A stretch of DNA of 64,000 nt from assembly GCA_032622095.1 (NCBI GenBank), contig CP136061.1:127424754-127488753 (forward strand), read 5' to 3'. Origin of the DNA: Siphonodentalium dalli. Taxonomy: Eukaryota; Mollusca; Scaphopoda; Gadilida; Siphonodentaliidae. Shown piece by piece: positions 13,521 through 26,304 of the stretch. The first letter of the stretch is position 1; every line of letters starts with the position of its first letter. The notes under the pieces were generated by a model that was not told the origin of the DNA, searched no databases, and saw only the letters and a program-made list of their open reading frames with translations. Position numbers and translations under genes: made by a program.

Positions 13521-15434
13521 ATGGACCTCAGTTTTGATATTTAGTTATTGTCATTGAAACAAAATGTAACATGTTTATATTGATTGTGACCTACGTGCCA
13601 CAGTCATATCGGTTGGGTTCATTATCTCCACGATATACCCACATTGTATACTATATACAATCATATCACCACGAGCGATCTCATGCATCTCCTCACACGA
13701 CCAAGCAACACCAAGTTCAACGTCGAGATGTTCTTCTGATATTTTGACAAAACACACAGCCGGCATAAACTATCCCACCAGGCAAATCACACATGACTAT
13801 CAGGATTAAACGTTATATAAGATATAAACTCCTTGTATCGTATGCATTGCGGTGACTGACGGGTATTTATAACGTTATGTACCCCGGTGCATCCAGCGCA
13901 TGTGTTGTCTGCACGTCTCTGGTGAACACGCGAGCTTGATGAATCGGTCTGAAGATTTAATTTGACAAATCCCATATTCGTGACCTGGAACTGGGTTATA
14001 GTATAGACGGATCACAGCATCTTTTTACTGTATAGATTTCACATAAAGTGATTTTGAAGACTAGTATAAGACAGGCACACATATAGGCACAATTATATCT
14101 ATACCCTGGAGAGAAAACTTGGATTACATTCTACTTTCTTTTTTACAACAGCCATAACTGTAGCTGCATGTTTTCGAGTCCCACGAACTATTCAATCTAT
14201 ATCTACCTTGAAACCCGAACGAAGTCAATATGTAGACATGACAGTGACCCAGTGACCACGGACCCTATCTGCAAACACATAATACTGCAACAATTCCATG
14301 CGTGAAGCAACGCTATATAGATCGACAGGTGCACACGTTAATCCCCGTTTATAACGTACACTTTAAAATGGCCATTAAGGTTGTGCAATAATCATATAAG
14401 TGCCAGAATATACATATTTGATAGCATCTAACGTTTGGCCTGTTTGCCCTTGAGTTACAGGATCGTGCCTGTGTGGCCTCTTGGATAACATTTATAGAAG
14501 CGTATAAGTAATCGGAATCAAAGTTCATCGTCACTTCAGGAAGTGATGCCAAGCCGAGGAACACCAGCGGTGCTGGGGTGCTATATATCTGAGACGGTCT
14601 GTTTCACCTTTCAAATATAAACCTATTTTATTTCGCACAAAGAAGCAACTGCCGATGTGAGACATCTTTATACACAAGAAGATTATGTTCTGTGAGATTT
14701 TTGGCGATATTTCATCGTTATATATCTCAATTATTTGATTATCCTGCTATTGCTGCACATTATCCAGCGAACTCTTGTGGCAATTTGATGATTTATGATG
14801 GCGCGTCGCATAAAATGATTTCACTTTACGAGACAAGGTGCGAAATAAGAGCTAACGCTACTGAAGAAATGGATACTTTGTGACTTGTATATCTTGTCTA
14901 TTCAGTAATAAATTTCCGATAATATGTGAGCTACACGTGATGTCTGGTTAGATTTTTACATGCAAAAATATTGATAATTGGTTTCATATTTACATTGCTA
15001 AAGCGTTTCTTGTTGTCGAAAAGGCAGTTTTGCTTGCAAATTTGATATATATATATAGACGGGATAAAGATTTGCACGCAGGATGTTCTTCAATTGAGTG
15101 ATGAAAATTAGGCACATGCGTGTATACTGTCCTGCAGCGAAGACCCCCGATTTTGTTTGACGTAATGTGAGATATATTGAGCGTTATCCTGGTGTCGTCA
15201 GATGGTGAACGTTTTATGATTAATGAGTCAGATGATATAGTACATGCTATGTGCGTATATTTACCAGTGAGTAGGAGGGCTCGAGTATTGAGCCAGACAA
15301 TAGTTGCACGCGATCGGACGAATAATGTGACTATATACCACCGGCCGAATCATTTCGGGAAGCTCGGGCCGACCCAATACGCGATATATGAGTTTATGAA
15401 ACATTACGTCAACCTATATAACAATTACGGACTG

Positions 15435-15456
15435 TTTTTTTTTTTTTTTTTTTTTT
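15435..15456. repeat. Poly(T) run
   Basis: 22 consecutive T, followed by aaataaag. In reverse it is a poly(A) stretch, but no processed-transcript body was recognised next to it. Confidence 0.9.
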
Positions 15457-16679
15457 AAATAAAGTTTACTTTTCGCACGAATGTAATTCAAACCGCCCTG
15501 ATGTAATTAATAATAATCGAGTCCTATAATGTAATCGAGTTAACATCGATGAATAACTTACTGAGTGAAAACAGACTGATAGCATTTATTCGCATGTATA
15601 AAGTGTGCCTACACACTCGTCTTATGTTGTGGCCGTTTATCGAGTTTATATTGCCCAGCGGGCCTCGTAATGTAGTTTGACGGGTACTTAATTGTTTTAC
15701 TTGACTAAATAACCTTTGGTGTCGAATGTACACAAATTTATTCATGTTTGCAACGATACTGTAGAATGTTAGAACAATCAGCAAATTGAAACATTGCCAA
15801 ATGTCTCAAATGATCCTCTGCCAACGGGGCTTCGATGACGTGCGTTTATTGGTCCAGGAAGATCCGTCTGTAACAGTTGGTGCTTACATCAGCAGAACGC
15901 CATCGTGCCAAGATTTACAATTCGGCCTGTCGAAGCAAATCACACATGAATATTTTTTTTTCCACTGACCAATTTGAAAATCCATATTCTAAATTTTTTC
16001 ACATTTTATTATGCCGATGCCAAGTTGAGATAACTATAGTCTCATGCAGTGAGGGCTGTGGTGTTCTAGGATATTGGGATAGTTCGATTCGGCGCGGGAT
16101 TTCCGGTCCAAAAATCACCAGATACCGTGTATATGATATACCATTATGTGAATGAGAAGCTATATATGGAAATTTGTTCCATGTCCAATACTAACTTTGT
16201 GGTCAGTGCTATATTGTTCTATCTCAGGTGTTGACCAATGTGATGAATAAATTTTAGTGCAGTATACAATCTGGAGTAATATTTTAATCCCAGCTATAAT
16301 GGTGTATCCCCAAACGTTCAATGGAAAGCAATGGAAACCGAACTTGCCAGAGTACCAGGGAAGTGACTGGTTGGAAAGAGTGCGTCCGGATGTATAGGCC
16401 TACATTTAAACTGATTGGGAACCGGAACCAAAAAGCCCTGTTGTCAATGGTAACTGTTCGTTTGTTAAATTATGCTGTCAACATTCCGGATTTATCATGA
16501 AGTAAAGCAGATTGTATTTAATGCCTTCGTGGACAAAATGCCACCCCTTCACTGACAAATATGGGATGTATAGCCTTCATGTGTACCGACATCGGTGTTA
16601 TTCCGTGTTATCCCAAAGAGTTGTTCTTAGTTATCGGACACATGTCCGTGGAGCATCAACATGGATAATACTACATTAT

Positions 16680-17065
16680 AATGGGATGACCATCTCGTAT
16701 TTGGACGTTGATTGAATTTCTTGATAAAAACGAATCAGCTGAGAAGACTCCTGCGCCCAGAAGTAAAATAAACGCACCTAGTAACCCACATAACTCGGAC
16801 TGCATTAAAACGATATTACCGAGTTTACCCGTCGTCCTGGCGGGGCGAGTCGGGAACGCGAGTGCGGATCTGCAGTCAGATTGATCCAACGCCCATCCGA
16901 ATCAAAGCGTCGGTTCTCTGGAGACTCGGCAGCGAATGTCTGCATGTCTGGGATTAATGGAGCTTCATTGCCGCTGTAGCTTCCGTCTGTCCTCCTATGT
17001 ATAGTCCCCGACCGGAGTATGTGCAGAATTATGGGCTTAATGCATTTCATCGTTATGAAACTCAT
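16680..17065 (-). CDS. Candidate coding region: two overlapping frames, one with a membrane segment
   Basis: Not recognised. On the minus strand a frame from ATG 17065 encodes 86 residues, polar and Arg/Ser/Pro-rich (SGTIHRRTDGSYSGNEAP, FDSDGRWINLTADPHS). A second frame, one base shifted, opens at 16889 and carries a clear hydrophobic segment (LCGLLGAFILLLGAGVF). The block is locally richer in G+C than its surroundings. A single frame change or a small splice would join a hydrophilic N-terminal part to a single-pass membrane helix, but no convincing intron fits (a gt..ag pair there would be about 20 bases). It may be a diverged or damaged membrane-protein exon, or chance. Confidence 0.2.
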
Positions 17066-17702
17066 GATATGAATGGGTGGTAAAAATACTAAGGGCTTAT
17101 GGGTACAGCATCAAATTGAGCACTTGTCCAAATGTAAGCTATCAACTCAAGTTTCAATCAAGGGCAATAGGGGTGAAGCTCCTGCTGACCCCTGCCCTAC
17201 CGCCCCCGATAGGTACACCTTGAATTTTCTGAATGATCCCATTACCAAAATTGTTCCATTGATATCGGATGATAGGGTCTGAGTTGTTCCAACATACATT
17301 ATAATTTGCATTTGAATTCACACATACGTACACATCGTATTATGTACAGAGATACAGTACCATCGTATATTGCAGAATGTTGTATTTGGAGTTTGGAAGC
17401 ATATTGGTTGTTCGACTGGCCAATCATTTGAAAATTAGTGGTGATATAGGACATGGCGACTGTCACAGCAATAAAATATAGGTAATATTTCGAGGCTGTG
17501 ATCCAAACAACAATTCTCAGTGGGTCTCTACTTGATGTTTTTTTAATAGGGACCAGTTACTCGATCTGTCGCCGAATTTTGCTGTTCCCCATTGATCAGG
17601 GGCGTTTCGGCGTAAATAAACGCATCAGTTTCCTGTCTGGCAAGACGAGTTTAAAATACCACCCCGGTGTACACAGTGACTATCGGTGCAGAATGTGGCT
17701 AC

Positions 17703-17945
17703 TTATGACCATATCGCGCGGGATCCGGCCAATAAATGACGGAATGCCGATCGATTACACCCTGACCTAAACAGCAGACGATAAAAATCAGCTGGGAAAC
17801 TATCTGTGTCAATATGACCAATTAGAGTTCGCTCCAACTTATTGGCTTCAAGTTTAATCTTCAACAGGAATCCGCACTCCGCTTCGTGAGGTTCACTAAT
17901 AACTAATATGGGCTCCCTTAAGTTTGATTCAGTGTATGCTCTCAA
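17703..17945 (-). CDS. Candidate exon-like frame of unknown function
   Basis: Not recognised. An 80-codon minus-strand frame begins MRAYTESNLREPILVISEPH and contains an amphipathic charged stretch (LLKIKLEANKLERTLIGHID). A gt donor-like site (tttag|gtcagg) lies inside it near 17767, so the exon could end there. It is about 640 bases upstream, in gene order, of the membrane-segment candidate at 16680-17065 on the same strand, and both could belong to one gene, but nothing links them directly. Coding status is unproven. Confidence 0.15.
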   Translation of the reverse strand: MRAYTESNLREPILVISEPHEAECGFLLKIKLEANKLERTLIGHIDTDSFPADFYRLLFRSGCNRSAFRHLLAGSRAIWS

Positions 17946-20425
17946 AAGTAATGAAAACGTTGTTCAAGTTGTCATTTTATATATTTGATTCAAGAAGCGC
18001 CGTGTACGGTTGCGCATCATTTCGTTAGATTCACTACGCTTGGGGACTGACTGGAAGAAACATCCAACCGATCTTGCAAGAAACTTTGAAGATAGTATGT
18101 GCTTAGGTCAGGGGTGGGTCGACGCTACTCTTCGCGTGTTCGTATTGCCATCCGTATGTTGGATTATAATATTTACACTTATAATCTTTCCAAAGTGTGT
18201 GGCAAGCAGACTATGCGGAATATGTAGGTGGCACGCCTCGATTAAATCTTTTTTATTTAGTTTATAGTATCCAATACACAGGCATTGATCTTTTCGCCAA
18301 CATCCTGCTCAGTCAATATCTCTCAAATAAGTGAGACATTTCCACTGTCTTGACACCTCATCAACAGATAATTCACAACTAATTGAGCACGTCTTAAATA
18401 TTTGAACCTATCTAATTGAGTTTAGTCTGTGTGTGCCTGACGCCACCCAGAGTTTTGGCTGCAAGCGACCAAGCGCCAACTTGAGTTTTAAACCTTAATG
18501 TCCATGGTTGATAGTTCTTGCCGTATTGCTCTCATTCATGCACAATTATATTCCCTCAGTGTCTTCACTTGGGGCAGTAAAGCCAGTACTGGGGTATGAA
18601 CTAACGCAGTATCTGAAAAACTCACAAGAGAAATCTCTACACACATATATACAGAGGTTTATGTACAGGCTATAGTGGGCTACATGAAACAGTTTTGGCT
18701 ATATAAATTCCCGTTATGAATAACACTATACGAAAGAAACACAAGTATGCATGCGTATACCTCTTTCCCTATTGTTATTCAATTATTAATTTTTTTGCTC
18801 TGAGTCGCACACTACATTATACATCGGTTATTTCTGCTGAAATCGGTGCTAAAGACGTGTCCAGTGAGTGCAGAGAACGAAGAAGCTCGACGTCATTAGG
18901 GTGTATTCAGTTATTTGCACGACTTCTGTATTCTTGCATATCTTTACATGCTATTACTTTGCTACTTATGATGCAGAGGTATGCATGTCAATAGTTCGTG
19001 TATGCGCCCTGCCAAATAAATGATAATACAATCGTAGTTCACCTTTTATAATTACTCCCGCAGTATCAATATACTCGTCTGATTTGATTCCTTGTTGCAT
19101 GTATAATCTTACAGAAGACAGAGTTCTTAATATCAGATCTAAGATCACACCATCGAATTTTCGTTGCATCTTAGAAGAAGATTTCGCAATTATAGTTACG
19201 GTATGGTTCATTGCTGATATGCGTGACGTTAGTAGTGTAAGCAGGTAAGCCTATATGCATGTGAATAACAAGCTGCAATAAGATGTTTTGTGCAAGATAA
19301 GTAATTATATAGAACGGTCGGCTTCATTGGAAACAGAACAAGCAAAAACTAAATACTTTCGCTATAATTTATCTATGCTAATTTATCCAGTTTATTCTTA
19401 AAACGTTGGTCATTTCCTGCATGGCAGATTTGCTCAGATACGCGACGCGGCCTTCTCTTCTGTCCCATAATTATCCAGTTATTGCTGGTCGGTTTCTTCG
19501 TTAAAGCTGAGACTACAAAAATAGCTCCGCGTAATGATAATCTGGATTATGGGAATATAATCTCCATATAACAGGCTTATGTGCGTCTATGTGTGACTGT
19601 TTAATTGCAATGTTCTATCTTAGCTACAAAAATGAAGCTACGTGTATATGGTTTATATATTTCTTCGTAGCGTTGCTGCCCGATAAACTCCACAGCCTAC
19701 GTTCAAATGGGGAACAAGAAAATACTGGCTATATTACCCCCATGGTTTGATATTTCTATAGACCTCGGCGTAGTCGAGGTATTCTTAGCCAGCTTTGTAC
19801 TGCCTCTGATTTAGAGGAGAAGCGGTTCGTTTCGTTTAATTGAGATTCCGGGTGACCGGAAATTGAATAATTTTTGCATGAAATTTTGAAGTATTTTTAT
19901 TTCTATTCCAAGAATTTAGTCCTAAGATAATGGGATCTCTCTACCCAGTATCAACTTAATTGAAAATCGTTTAGTTGATCTGGTTGCAATATAATTTGAA
20001 CTTTGGTCAAAACAAGCTCTCCCAGCGTTATCATTATATCGTCGAATACGACTATCCGATGGAACGGTTAGAACTGAAGGTTTTGACAATTTCGAAATAA
20101 ACAACAGCAAACCCCTATGATACATGCAAACTGCAAGTCAAAATTCGGTTCCCTGTTATGTTAGCCTGACCACTGCCACCACGTACACAAATGTGTGGAA
20201 ATAACTCATTTTATTTGCATTCGATTCTGATAAACCGGACCGTCCGTCCACATCCATTTGGTAATTGACTAGATAGAACTATCATGAATTGTAACTGATA
20301 AAACTCTTGAATATCTAATTACGTATTTACTAGTATCAGACCAGCGTAGCGAGGGGACTGAACTCTGCCTTGCAGTTTGTGATAAATGGTGTTGCCCCTG
20401 TAAAGTAGTCAATATGAATGGAAAA

Positions 20426-20426
<1 letters not shown>

Positions 20427-20462
<36 letters not shown>

Positions 20463-20490
20463 ATATATATATATATATTGTATATATTGC
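20427..20490. repeat. (TA)n microsatellite
   Basis: About 60 bases of TA dinucleotides with two interruptions. The minus-strand frames over it (IYIYIY) are artefacts. Confidence 0.95.
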
Positions 20491-22184
20491 TATCAAATGA
20501 GGAGGAGACGGGTTCTGTCGAAGAGTTCAATCCTCATCTTCTATCTATGAAAGAAAATGTATCACATGATAAAAATGGGATTTCAAGCCAATGAGCCTGG
20601 AAAAGGGATGATTTGCTCTAATAAATCGAAATTTTTCATCCAGAATACATTACATATTGGAGGAATTGGAGGACAAGTTCTGTAAAACTTTCATGGACCG
20701 GTCCCCGCTCCCTCAATATTACGTACACTTATGCTATTTACATGCACTAAGTAACCTATATATCTGAGTCAATGCGTTGTAATGAATCGTAAACATCAAA
20801 TGTGGTCGCTTAAAATGACTTATATTAATGCGGAAAGTGTGATATAGTGAACCAATATGTCCCTTAAATGAAACAGATAATCCCATTCATAAACTCCTGT
20901 CATTCAAACAGAGGTCGTTGTGGGTGTGCGACAATAAACTTCAGTTGTAGTATCACCGTTTCATCCATTGGTGACATAGTTCCAGCGGCATTATCGGCGG
21001 TTTACTATTTTTACAATTAACATGAGCCGCGGGTGTCCCAAATTTGCGAACATCCCTCTAAAAGAAGACTATATAAGGATTATTTGTGACCAGATTATTA
21101 AGCCATGTACATGTAGGTCGCCCATTGTATAAGCGATGTATAGGTACCCGTTCGATGAATATAATATAAAAGTACCTGCTCACAAAAGGGTGAAGCGTAT
21201 ATATACATATGGCATGCTATCAGTTGATTTCCCCGAATTATTCAACACTTGCAATATAAATGTACATATAGTCGTCAAAATTGGTATACGTCAATTGCAA
21301 TTATTGTTCCTTGGAAACCACAAGTGGGCTGGGCGGACATTAGATATATCGGTATCATGGCGACCATTACGGCGTCACCTACCCACCATATTTCCCACTG
21401 ATGGTTGACATAATGATGTCGCTTAAGCAGATTTATATAATTGCTCAATTTCGCTGTACCCGCACCCTATGGGTTAAGCACGTGAGGTTTTGTTACAAAT
21501 GTAAATCTTTGTAATTCTATGACATAACTGGTTCATTTCCTAACGTTTTTCTTGACGCGTACTACAGCCACTGCATAATATAAGACTAACAGTGGCACAC
21601 GTCGTGCACGATCTGTTCGATTGAGTGCAGAAGTGTGCCAACGCACGGTGAATATATACTATACACTATCAACCCGCGTTCTCCAATACTAAAGGGATGC
21701 GAATATGCGCCGATATCTGTCTAATGACATTAATATCTGGCGCTGTGCTGTAAAGCCATGCAGCACGTATCCTATTATCTAAGTGAGAGGATAGACACAA
21801 TCCCTGTCGAAATAATCAAATAGGTGTGACTAGAAGCAAAGTGCTAACCACTGCACTTGTTAAGATTTTCGTGAGATTGACGGTCCGTAGTGCTCGTTGT
21901 GCGGATTTACTCTGCCACCGGCACCTAAATGTGACATCTTTATATATTATTAATGTTGATGTTTGAAGAGATCGGGCTTATTTAGGCTTTTGTGTATTTT
22001 ATATTGAGGGTTGGCCGTTGCTCTGGATACAACCGATAGCAAAATTATCACATGCCGTTTATAATACATTACACAACATATATATATATATAAAACGTGA
22101 ACTTATATACATATAAGATGTCTTGTTCAGAGGCTTGTAAGTGATTATAGAGACTCGTCCTGGGTCGGAACTTGGCTTGCTTAA

Positions 22185-22275
22185 CCGTTTCATAACTAAA
22201 TGGATTCCCCAACTCGGTTATAAAAGTACACATCGGAACAGCTTATTATTAATCTTGATGGGTGTTCAGGACATG
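22185..22275. mobile_element. TTAA-type end fragment, family T-b
   Basis: After TTAA 22181-22184 the sequence ccgtttcataactaaatgga, ccccaactcggttataaaag and gggtgttcagg resembles the fragment at 5661 and the T-b ends. No second end found. The frame 22141-22479 crosses it and is not supported as a gene. Confidence 0.45.
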
Positions 22276-22917
22276 TTAGCAAACGAAAGACAGACGAAAG
22301 GACAATACAAGTGCAGCAGTGTTTATATTAATTGGTGGGAAATGTTAACTATAAAACACACATATACAAATATGCAATGCCTAAATTTCAAACAGGATCC
22401 ATTCCCGCGAGTCATATTCCAGAGGGGAGGGGCAAATTTCATTTCACCGACCGTTAAATTAACTATCTTGGTTGACTAAAGAACATTAGTGCCCTATTGA
22501 GTTCCGATTACAATCCATCTACTCAGCTGATTGTCCTAGATAAAAGGAAGTAATCCATATTAAACAACAAATACGGCCTCGGAACACAAATGTTTACGGA
22601 AGGGTGCTATTTAGCACATAGATAATTCCCTAAGGTGTTGTCGTTACATAACATTGACCATAAACCTATTTCATGTGCGTGAACTGACAGGGATATGAAC
22701 ACAGCCACCTGTTGTGCTCCGACTAACGGTGCGCAATCCCCTAATTATCGTTAAGGAGTGACAGTCGGTGACTTTTAGTGTTTAATCTTAACTGAGAAGT
22801 TGTTTTTAGGATCTCCGTTAACAAGGGTGGGAAACAGTTCGAAAACATAAACCTATTCTCTAACCATCGGTTCACCTTTATCAAAATAGTTTGTGGACAT
22901 TATAGGGTATGTCCATG

Positions 22918-23015
22918 CATGTACTTATCCCAAATCGTGAGAAAAAGCATTACGACGGTTATGTAAGTACACGCATACATGTCCTTATCCCAAATCGTTA
23001 GAAAAAGCATCACTT
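22918..23015. repeat. 60-bp-spaced direct duplication
   Basis: cttatcccaaatcgtgagaa + aaagcat at about 22924 and cttatcccaaatcgttagaa + aaagcat at about 22984. Function not apparent. Confidence 0.75.
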
Positions 23016-23505
23016 CTGATTGAAAAGCACATATAACGATTTTATAACTGAATAAACACGTAAATTCGTATGTAGAGCTGTTCAGCTAATATTCAACAAT
23101 CAACAAGCAGATTCGGTTGAACTCATTATAGCTGAACTTATTAGCTAACCCTGGCCTATATACATCTGAATCAGTTGGGTGTTTCTCATGCTATTACATG
23201 CATGTGTGTATGAGCATCCTTACACACGATACACACGATACACACGACGAATGGACTATTTCCATGTTTAGTTTTAGAACATCTCCTGAATGGGAGAATC
23301 AATCTAGTAATCAGAGGATTAATTTCTCCCCTTTAGACTTCTTTCGTAGATCATCGTCGGGCAAAGAATATACGTCATGTGGTTTATACTTCTGCTCTCT
23401 CCATATAGCAAGAAGGCCACTTGTTGCTGAGAGGAAATTATGACAGGTCGGGTATGAAATGACTTAGTGCATAAACTGATCAGTCGTTATGTGATGTATA
23501 CTCAC

Positions 23506-23855
23506 CAGTCCATCAGGGCCAATACTGAACGTAGCCCTAGAGTTATCTCCCTCGCCATTGACTACTCCCGAATAGAATTTTATATCACCTAGATTACTCT
23601 CCCGAATCCAAGTCGAATTAGCACTATATCCTCGAACAAAGTAATTTGGTGACAGAAAACTGGCACTCGGAGACAGATTAAAGTGAAATCTCTCCGCAAA
23701 AGCCTCCATTTGATACACGACACTTCCATCATCCCGTACTCCGTTTAAACTCCGTTTCTCCCGACGGTGAGAACTTTGAAACTCAATGGGTTGGCCATCT
23801 TTGTCCAACTCTCTGGGATAAATAATCTCGAATGTCTCTGCTTTTGCTCTCGAAT
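23506..23855 (-). CDS. Metalloprotease exon 2: reprolysin-type propeptide
   Basis: Acceptor tttatctctttcag precedes 23855 and donor ctg|gtgagt follows 23506 on the minus strand. The 350-bp exon keeps one open frame of 116 codons after two leading bases. The motifs FEIIYP, VVYQMEAFAERFHFNL, SFLSPNYFV and FYSGVVNG occur in the order of the reprolysin (M12B) propeptide family. A basic RREKR run (residues 69-73) lies in the variable loop and could be cut by furin-like proteases. Two N-glycosylation sequons are visible (N98-L-S, N118-S-T). The exon has good-looking splice signals and no indels, in contrast to BRPF1 exon 2. Confidence 0.78.
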
Positions 23856-24488
23856 CTGAAAGAGATAAAGGAAGACAGTATAGTTGAAACGGCATTGTCT
23901 CCATAATAGTCATGCACTTTGCAGAGATATATATAGTAATTATTGATGTAAAGGTGTTGTATATCTATGACTATTGTTACGATGATAGCGACAATACAAG
24001 ATGAACAACTACTAGAAATAATGTCTTTCCTAACCAATCATGGTTTAGATATATAAGATAAGAGACTTTGAAGTGACAAACACTAGTGTGCCACTTCAAC
24101 TGCTCAAAGAAAACTCGGAAATCTTGTGCTGGTAAATTGGTACGTTTATTTGGAAGGAGGTGTCCAGAGATTGCTGTCGCCACAATCAAGTATATAATTA
24201 TAGTCAGAGAGCGCCTTTGCATGTCTCCGATGACAAATGTAATCAGCAATCGTTGAATCAGATAAATCCAATGTTTAGTAAGAAAATAATCGGATGATGG
24301 TTAATGGAAAACAAATATTTAGTTTGTTCACATATAAAGTCACATATACAAACATAATGGTCAGTTGACATACCTTGTCCGGTGCCCTTGTTATATCCGT
24401 CGTGTGTGTTGTGGCTTAGTATAGTGCCCCGACCGGGACTTTGGCCGTAAAGCGTCAGTGCTACCAAAGCCAAAAACACAGACCGCAT
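23506..24488 (-). CDS. ADAM/ADAMTS-type metalloprotease, first two coding exons (signal peptide and propeptide)
   Basis: Gene-level entry on the minus strand: exon 1 24488-24374, exon 2 23855-23506, with an intron of 518 bp. The joined frame encodes 155 residues: a hydrophobic signal peptide (about 1-16) and a reprolysin-family propeptide (about 45-155) with the FEIIYPRELD opening, an internal dibasic RREKR (69-73), the FHFNLSPSASFLSPNYFV core and the FYSGVVNGEGDNSRATFSI strand. In ADAMTS and ADAM proteases the propeptide keeps the zinc protease latent and is removed by furin in the secretory pathway; the mature enzyme cuts extracellular matrix or cell-surface proteins. Splice phase agrees (one base + two bases). 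Odd: the cysteine that usually precedes FYSG is a lysine (K131). Catalytic (HExxH) and thrombospondin exons were not recognised at lower coordinates. ADAMTS is favoured over ADAM by the YP.R.D opening and the FYSG..NG pattern. Confidence 0.75.
24374..24488 (-). CDS. Metalloprotease exon 1: start codon and signal peptide
   Basis: The frame opens at ATG (24488, minus) with MRSVFLALVALTLYGQSPG, a short basic n-region followed by a hydrophobic core: a standard secretory signal peptide. Cleavage is likely soon after LYG. The exon continues through a Gly/Asn/Thr-rich stretch and ends at donor caag|gtatgt (24374/24373). It carries 38 full codons plus one base, which joins the two leading bases of exon 2 to make an aspartate. 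It has no similarity signal apart from the signal peptide, so its assignment rests on its spacing, phase and donor relative to exon 2. Confidence 0.7.
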
Positions 24489-24689
24489 GGTCAGTTCGCA
24501 AACGACATCATCAACTCGATTTTATCTTTCCGTCCAACTTTTCAAACTTTCCTACACAAAAACCACACACCGTTTCGCGTAAATCCCGCTGCACTCGAAA
24601 CAAATCCATTTATCGAGAGACAAAATTGACCTGATAATTTCACTCTGTGCTGTCATTCAATTAACTGCTTAACCAATCAACAGAGCAGC

Positions 24690-24722
24690 AAGAAAACTCC
24701 GCCTCCGCTCTATGTTTATATA
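24690..24722 (-). promoter_or_regulatory. Possible TATA-type core promoter of the metalloprotease gene
   Basis: On the minus strand a tatataaa motif (plus 24715-24722) stands about 230 bases upstream of the ATG, followed by a G-rich cggaggcggag segment. This would place initiation near 24690 and give a 5' UTR of about 200 bases. This is inference from motif and distance only. Confidence 0.3.
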
Positions 24723-26304
24723 TCAGAGATGCCGATCGCGCTTTTCTTACAAGTCTGTGAAAGACGAGTAATTATAACAAGTGTCTATATATAATGGTTT
24801 CACGCAAAATAACCTATAAACTAGTATTTATACTCACTGCTATCTCCGTCCTGCTCAGTTATACATGTATGTTGTGTTTGTTTGTAGCTGCAGCTTCCGT
24901 GTATTGTATTGGTTAGCATTGATGTGAAGCTTCAGATGCAATTATAGATGTCAGTATAGTATGCATCATGCCACCTCGGTCCACAGACTGTTCTCAGTCT
25001 CGATCCCTGAATTTATTTTAAACAATATTTAGTTCTATCTCAAATTGACAGTAAGGTGAATACAACATGTTAATAATACAAACATGAGAACAGAGAAGGG
25101 ACGATGAGATTACCTAACAATAAACAGGCTTTATGAGCTATCTCCTCGAGTCCTCCGGGTGTAAGCCTGTTTTCGAGAAAATATAATATTCCTACTAGGC
25201 ATTGCAATGGACAGCTTGCATAATTATGGGAAGAGTTGTTGTAATTAAATAATCACGTCTATCAACACACCTGTAAACAACTAAATTATTTCGAAGGGTA
25301 TCCATGCCCTTTGCTTTACGTAGTTGTGCACTCGTAATTGTTGATGACTTATCATTGATACAGCTCACTATACTCGTATAATTAATATCCTCTCAAATAT
25401 TATTGGAATTGACACTGCTTGCATACAATACACGCACACATAATATGCATCATGGCAAACCTGTTTATAAAAGTGTCAGAAAAATGGTAAACAAACGTGC
25501 AGACCGAATAGATCCACACACATATATATATAGCATAGTGTATCCATATATGTATAGAGTATTGCACCGTCAGCAGAAATGTATAGGTTATCAAATATAA
25601 AAAATGTATACTAAAATGTTATTGGATAATTATTTTCAGTTTTCTCAACTTGGCTGAATTTTTTTAATTTTGATTATTTTAATTTGGCAGGTATCTAGAA
25701 AAGAATATATTTGTTCGAAGAATTCGTATGAATATTTTGTGCCGAATACGGCTATTATGTATATCTGTATCAGTATATTGTTCGATGTAGAAGCCTTTGC
25801 CGTCATTTTGGATAATTTTCCGACGTTTGAAAATTGTAAGTATCAATTGGAAAATTCCAACTCAAGAGGGGCGCAATAAGTTGTGACCCCAACAAAACCA
25901 TCTAACCACGCACCTATAATCCTATATGCATTTGTCGGATGGATATTCATAGATTACAACAATCTCCCCATGTCTTGCAATAGTTTTGGGTTGATCATCC
26001 TGAGACTTGTGTTGCATCTGATCATCATTGCATATTCTGATGATGAAATGGTTGTCGGGCATATATAACAGACATAATTATAGGTATATTTAGACATCGG
26101 GATGCCTGGTAGCTTTGGAAATTGGAAATTGAAATAATGCATGGGCCACAGCATGTAAAACAATAGGTAAAGGAAATATGTTAGTATATCATGACTTCTG
26201 GGGTTTAGGTTTCCAGTACCAAGTGCACAAAACATCATGCAGTCGCAGCGTTCAACCGATGCTGTCGATATTTTACTGATAAAATATTTTGTGATTTATA
26301 ATTT

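Larger units (their letters stand above)
8532..16679. other. No recognised gene
   Basis: Contains the fold-back copy at 12.2 kb, the palindrome at 13.4 kb, the trinucleotide tract and the poly(T) run. Small frames at 14692-14883 and 15177-15458 have no recognisable similarity and no convincing splice context. Confidence 0.6.
17946..23505. other. No recognised gene; possibly intron of the metalloprotease
   Basis: If the metalloprotease gene continues on the minus strand, its next exons should lie here or farther left. I looked for propeptide, HExxH and thrombospondin-repeat coding and found none. Contains the (TA)n tract, a T-b end fragment and a short direct duplication. Confidence 0.5.

Noticed and set aside
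20269-20530. Frames with IYIYIY runs
   Set aside because: Translation of the (TA)n microsatellite.
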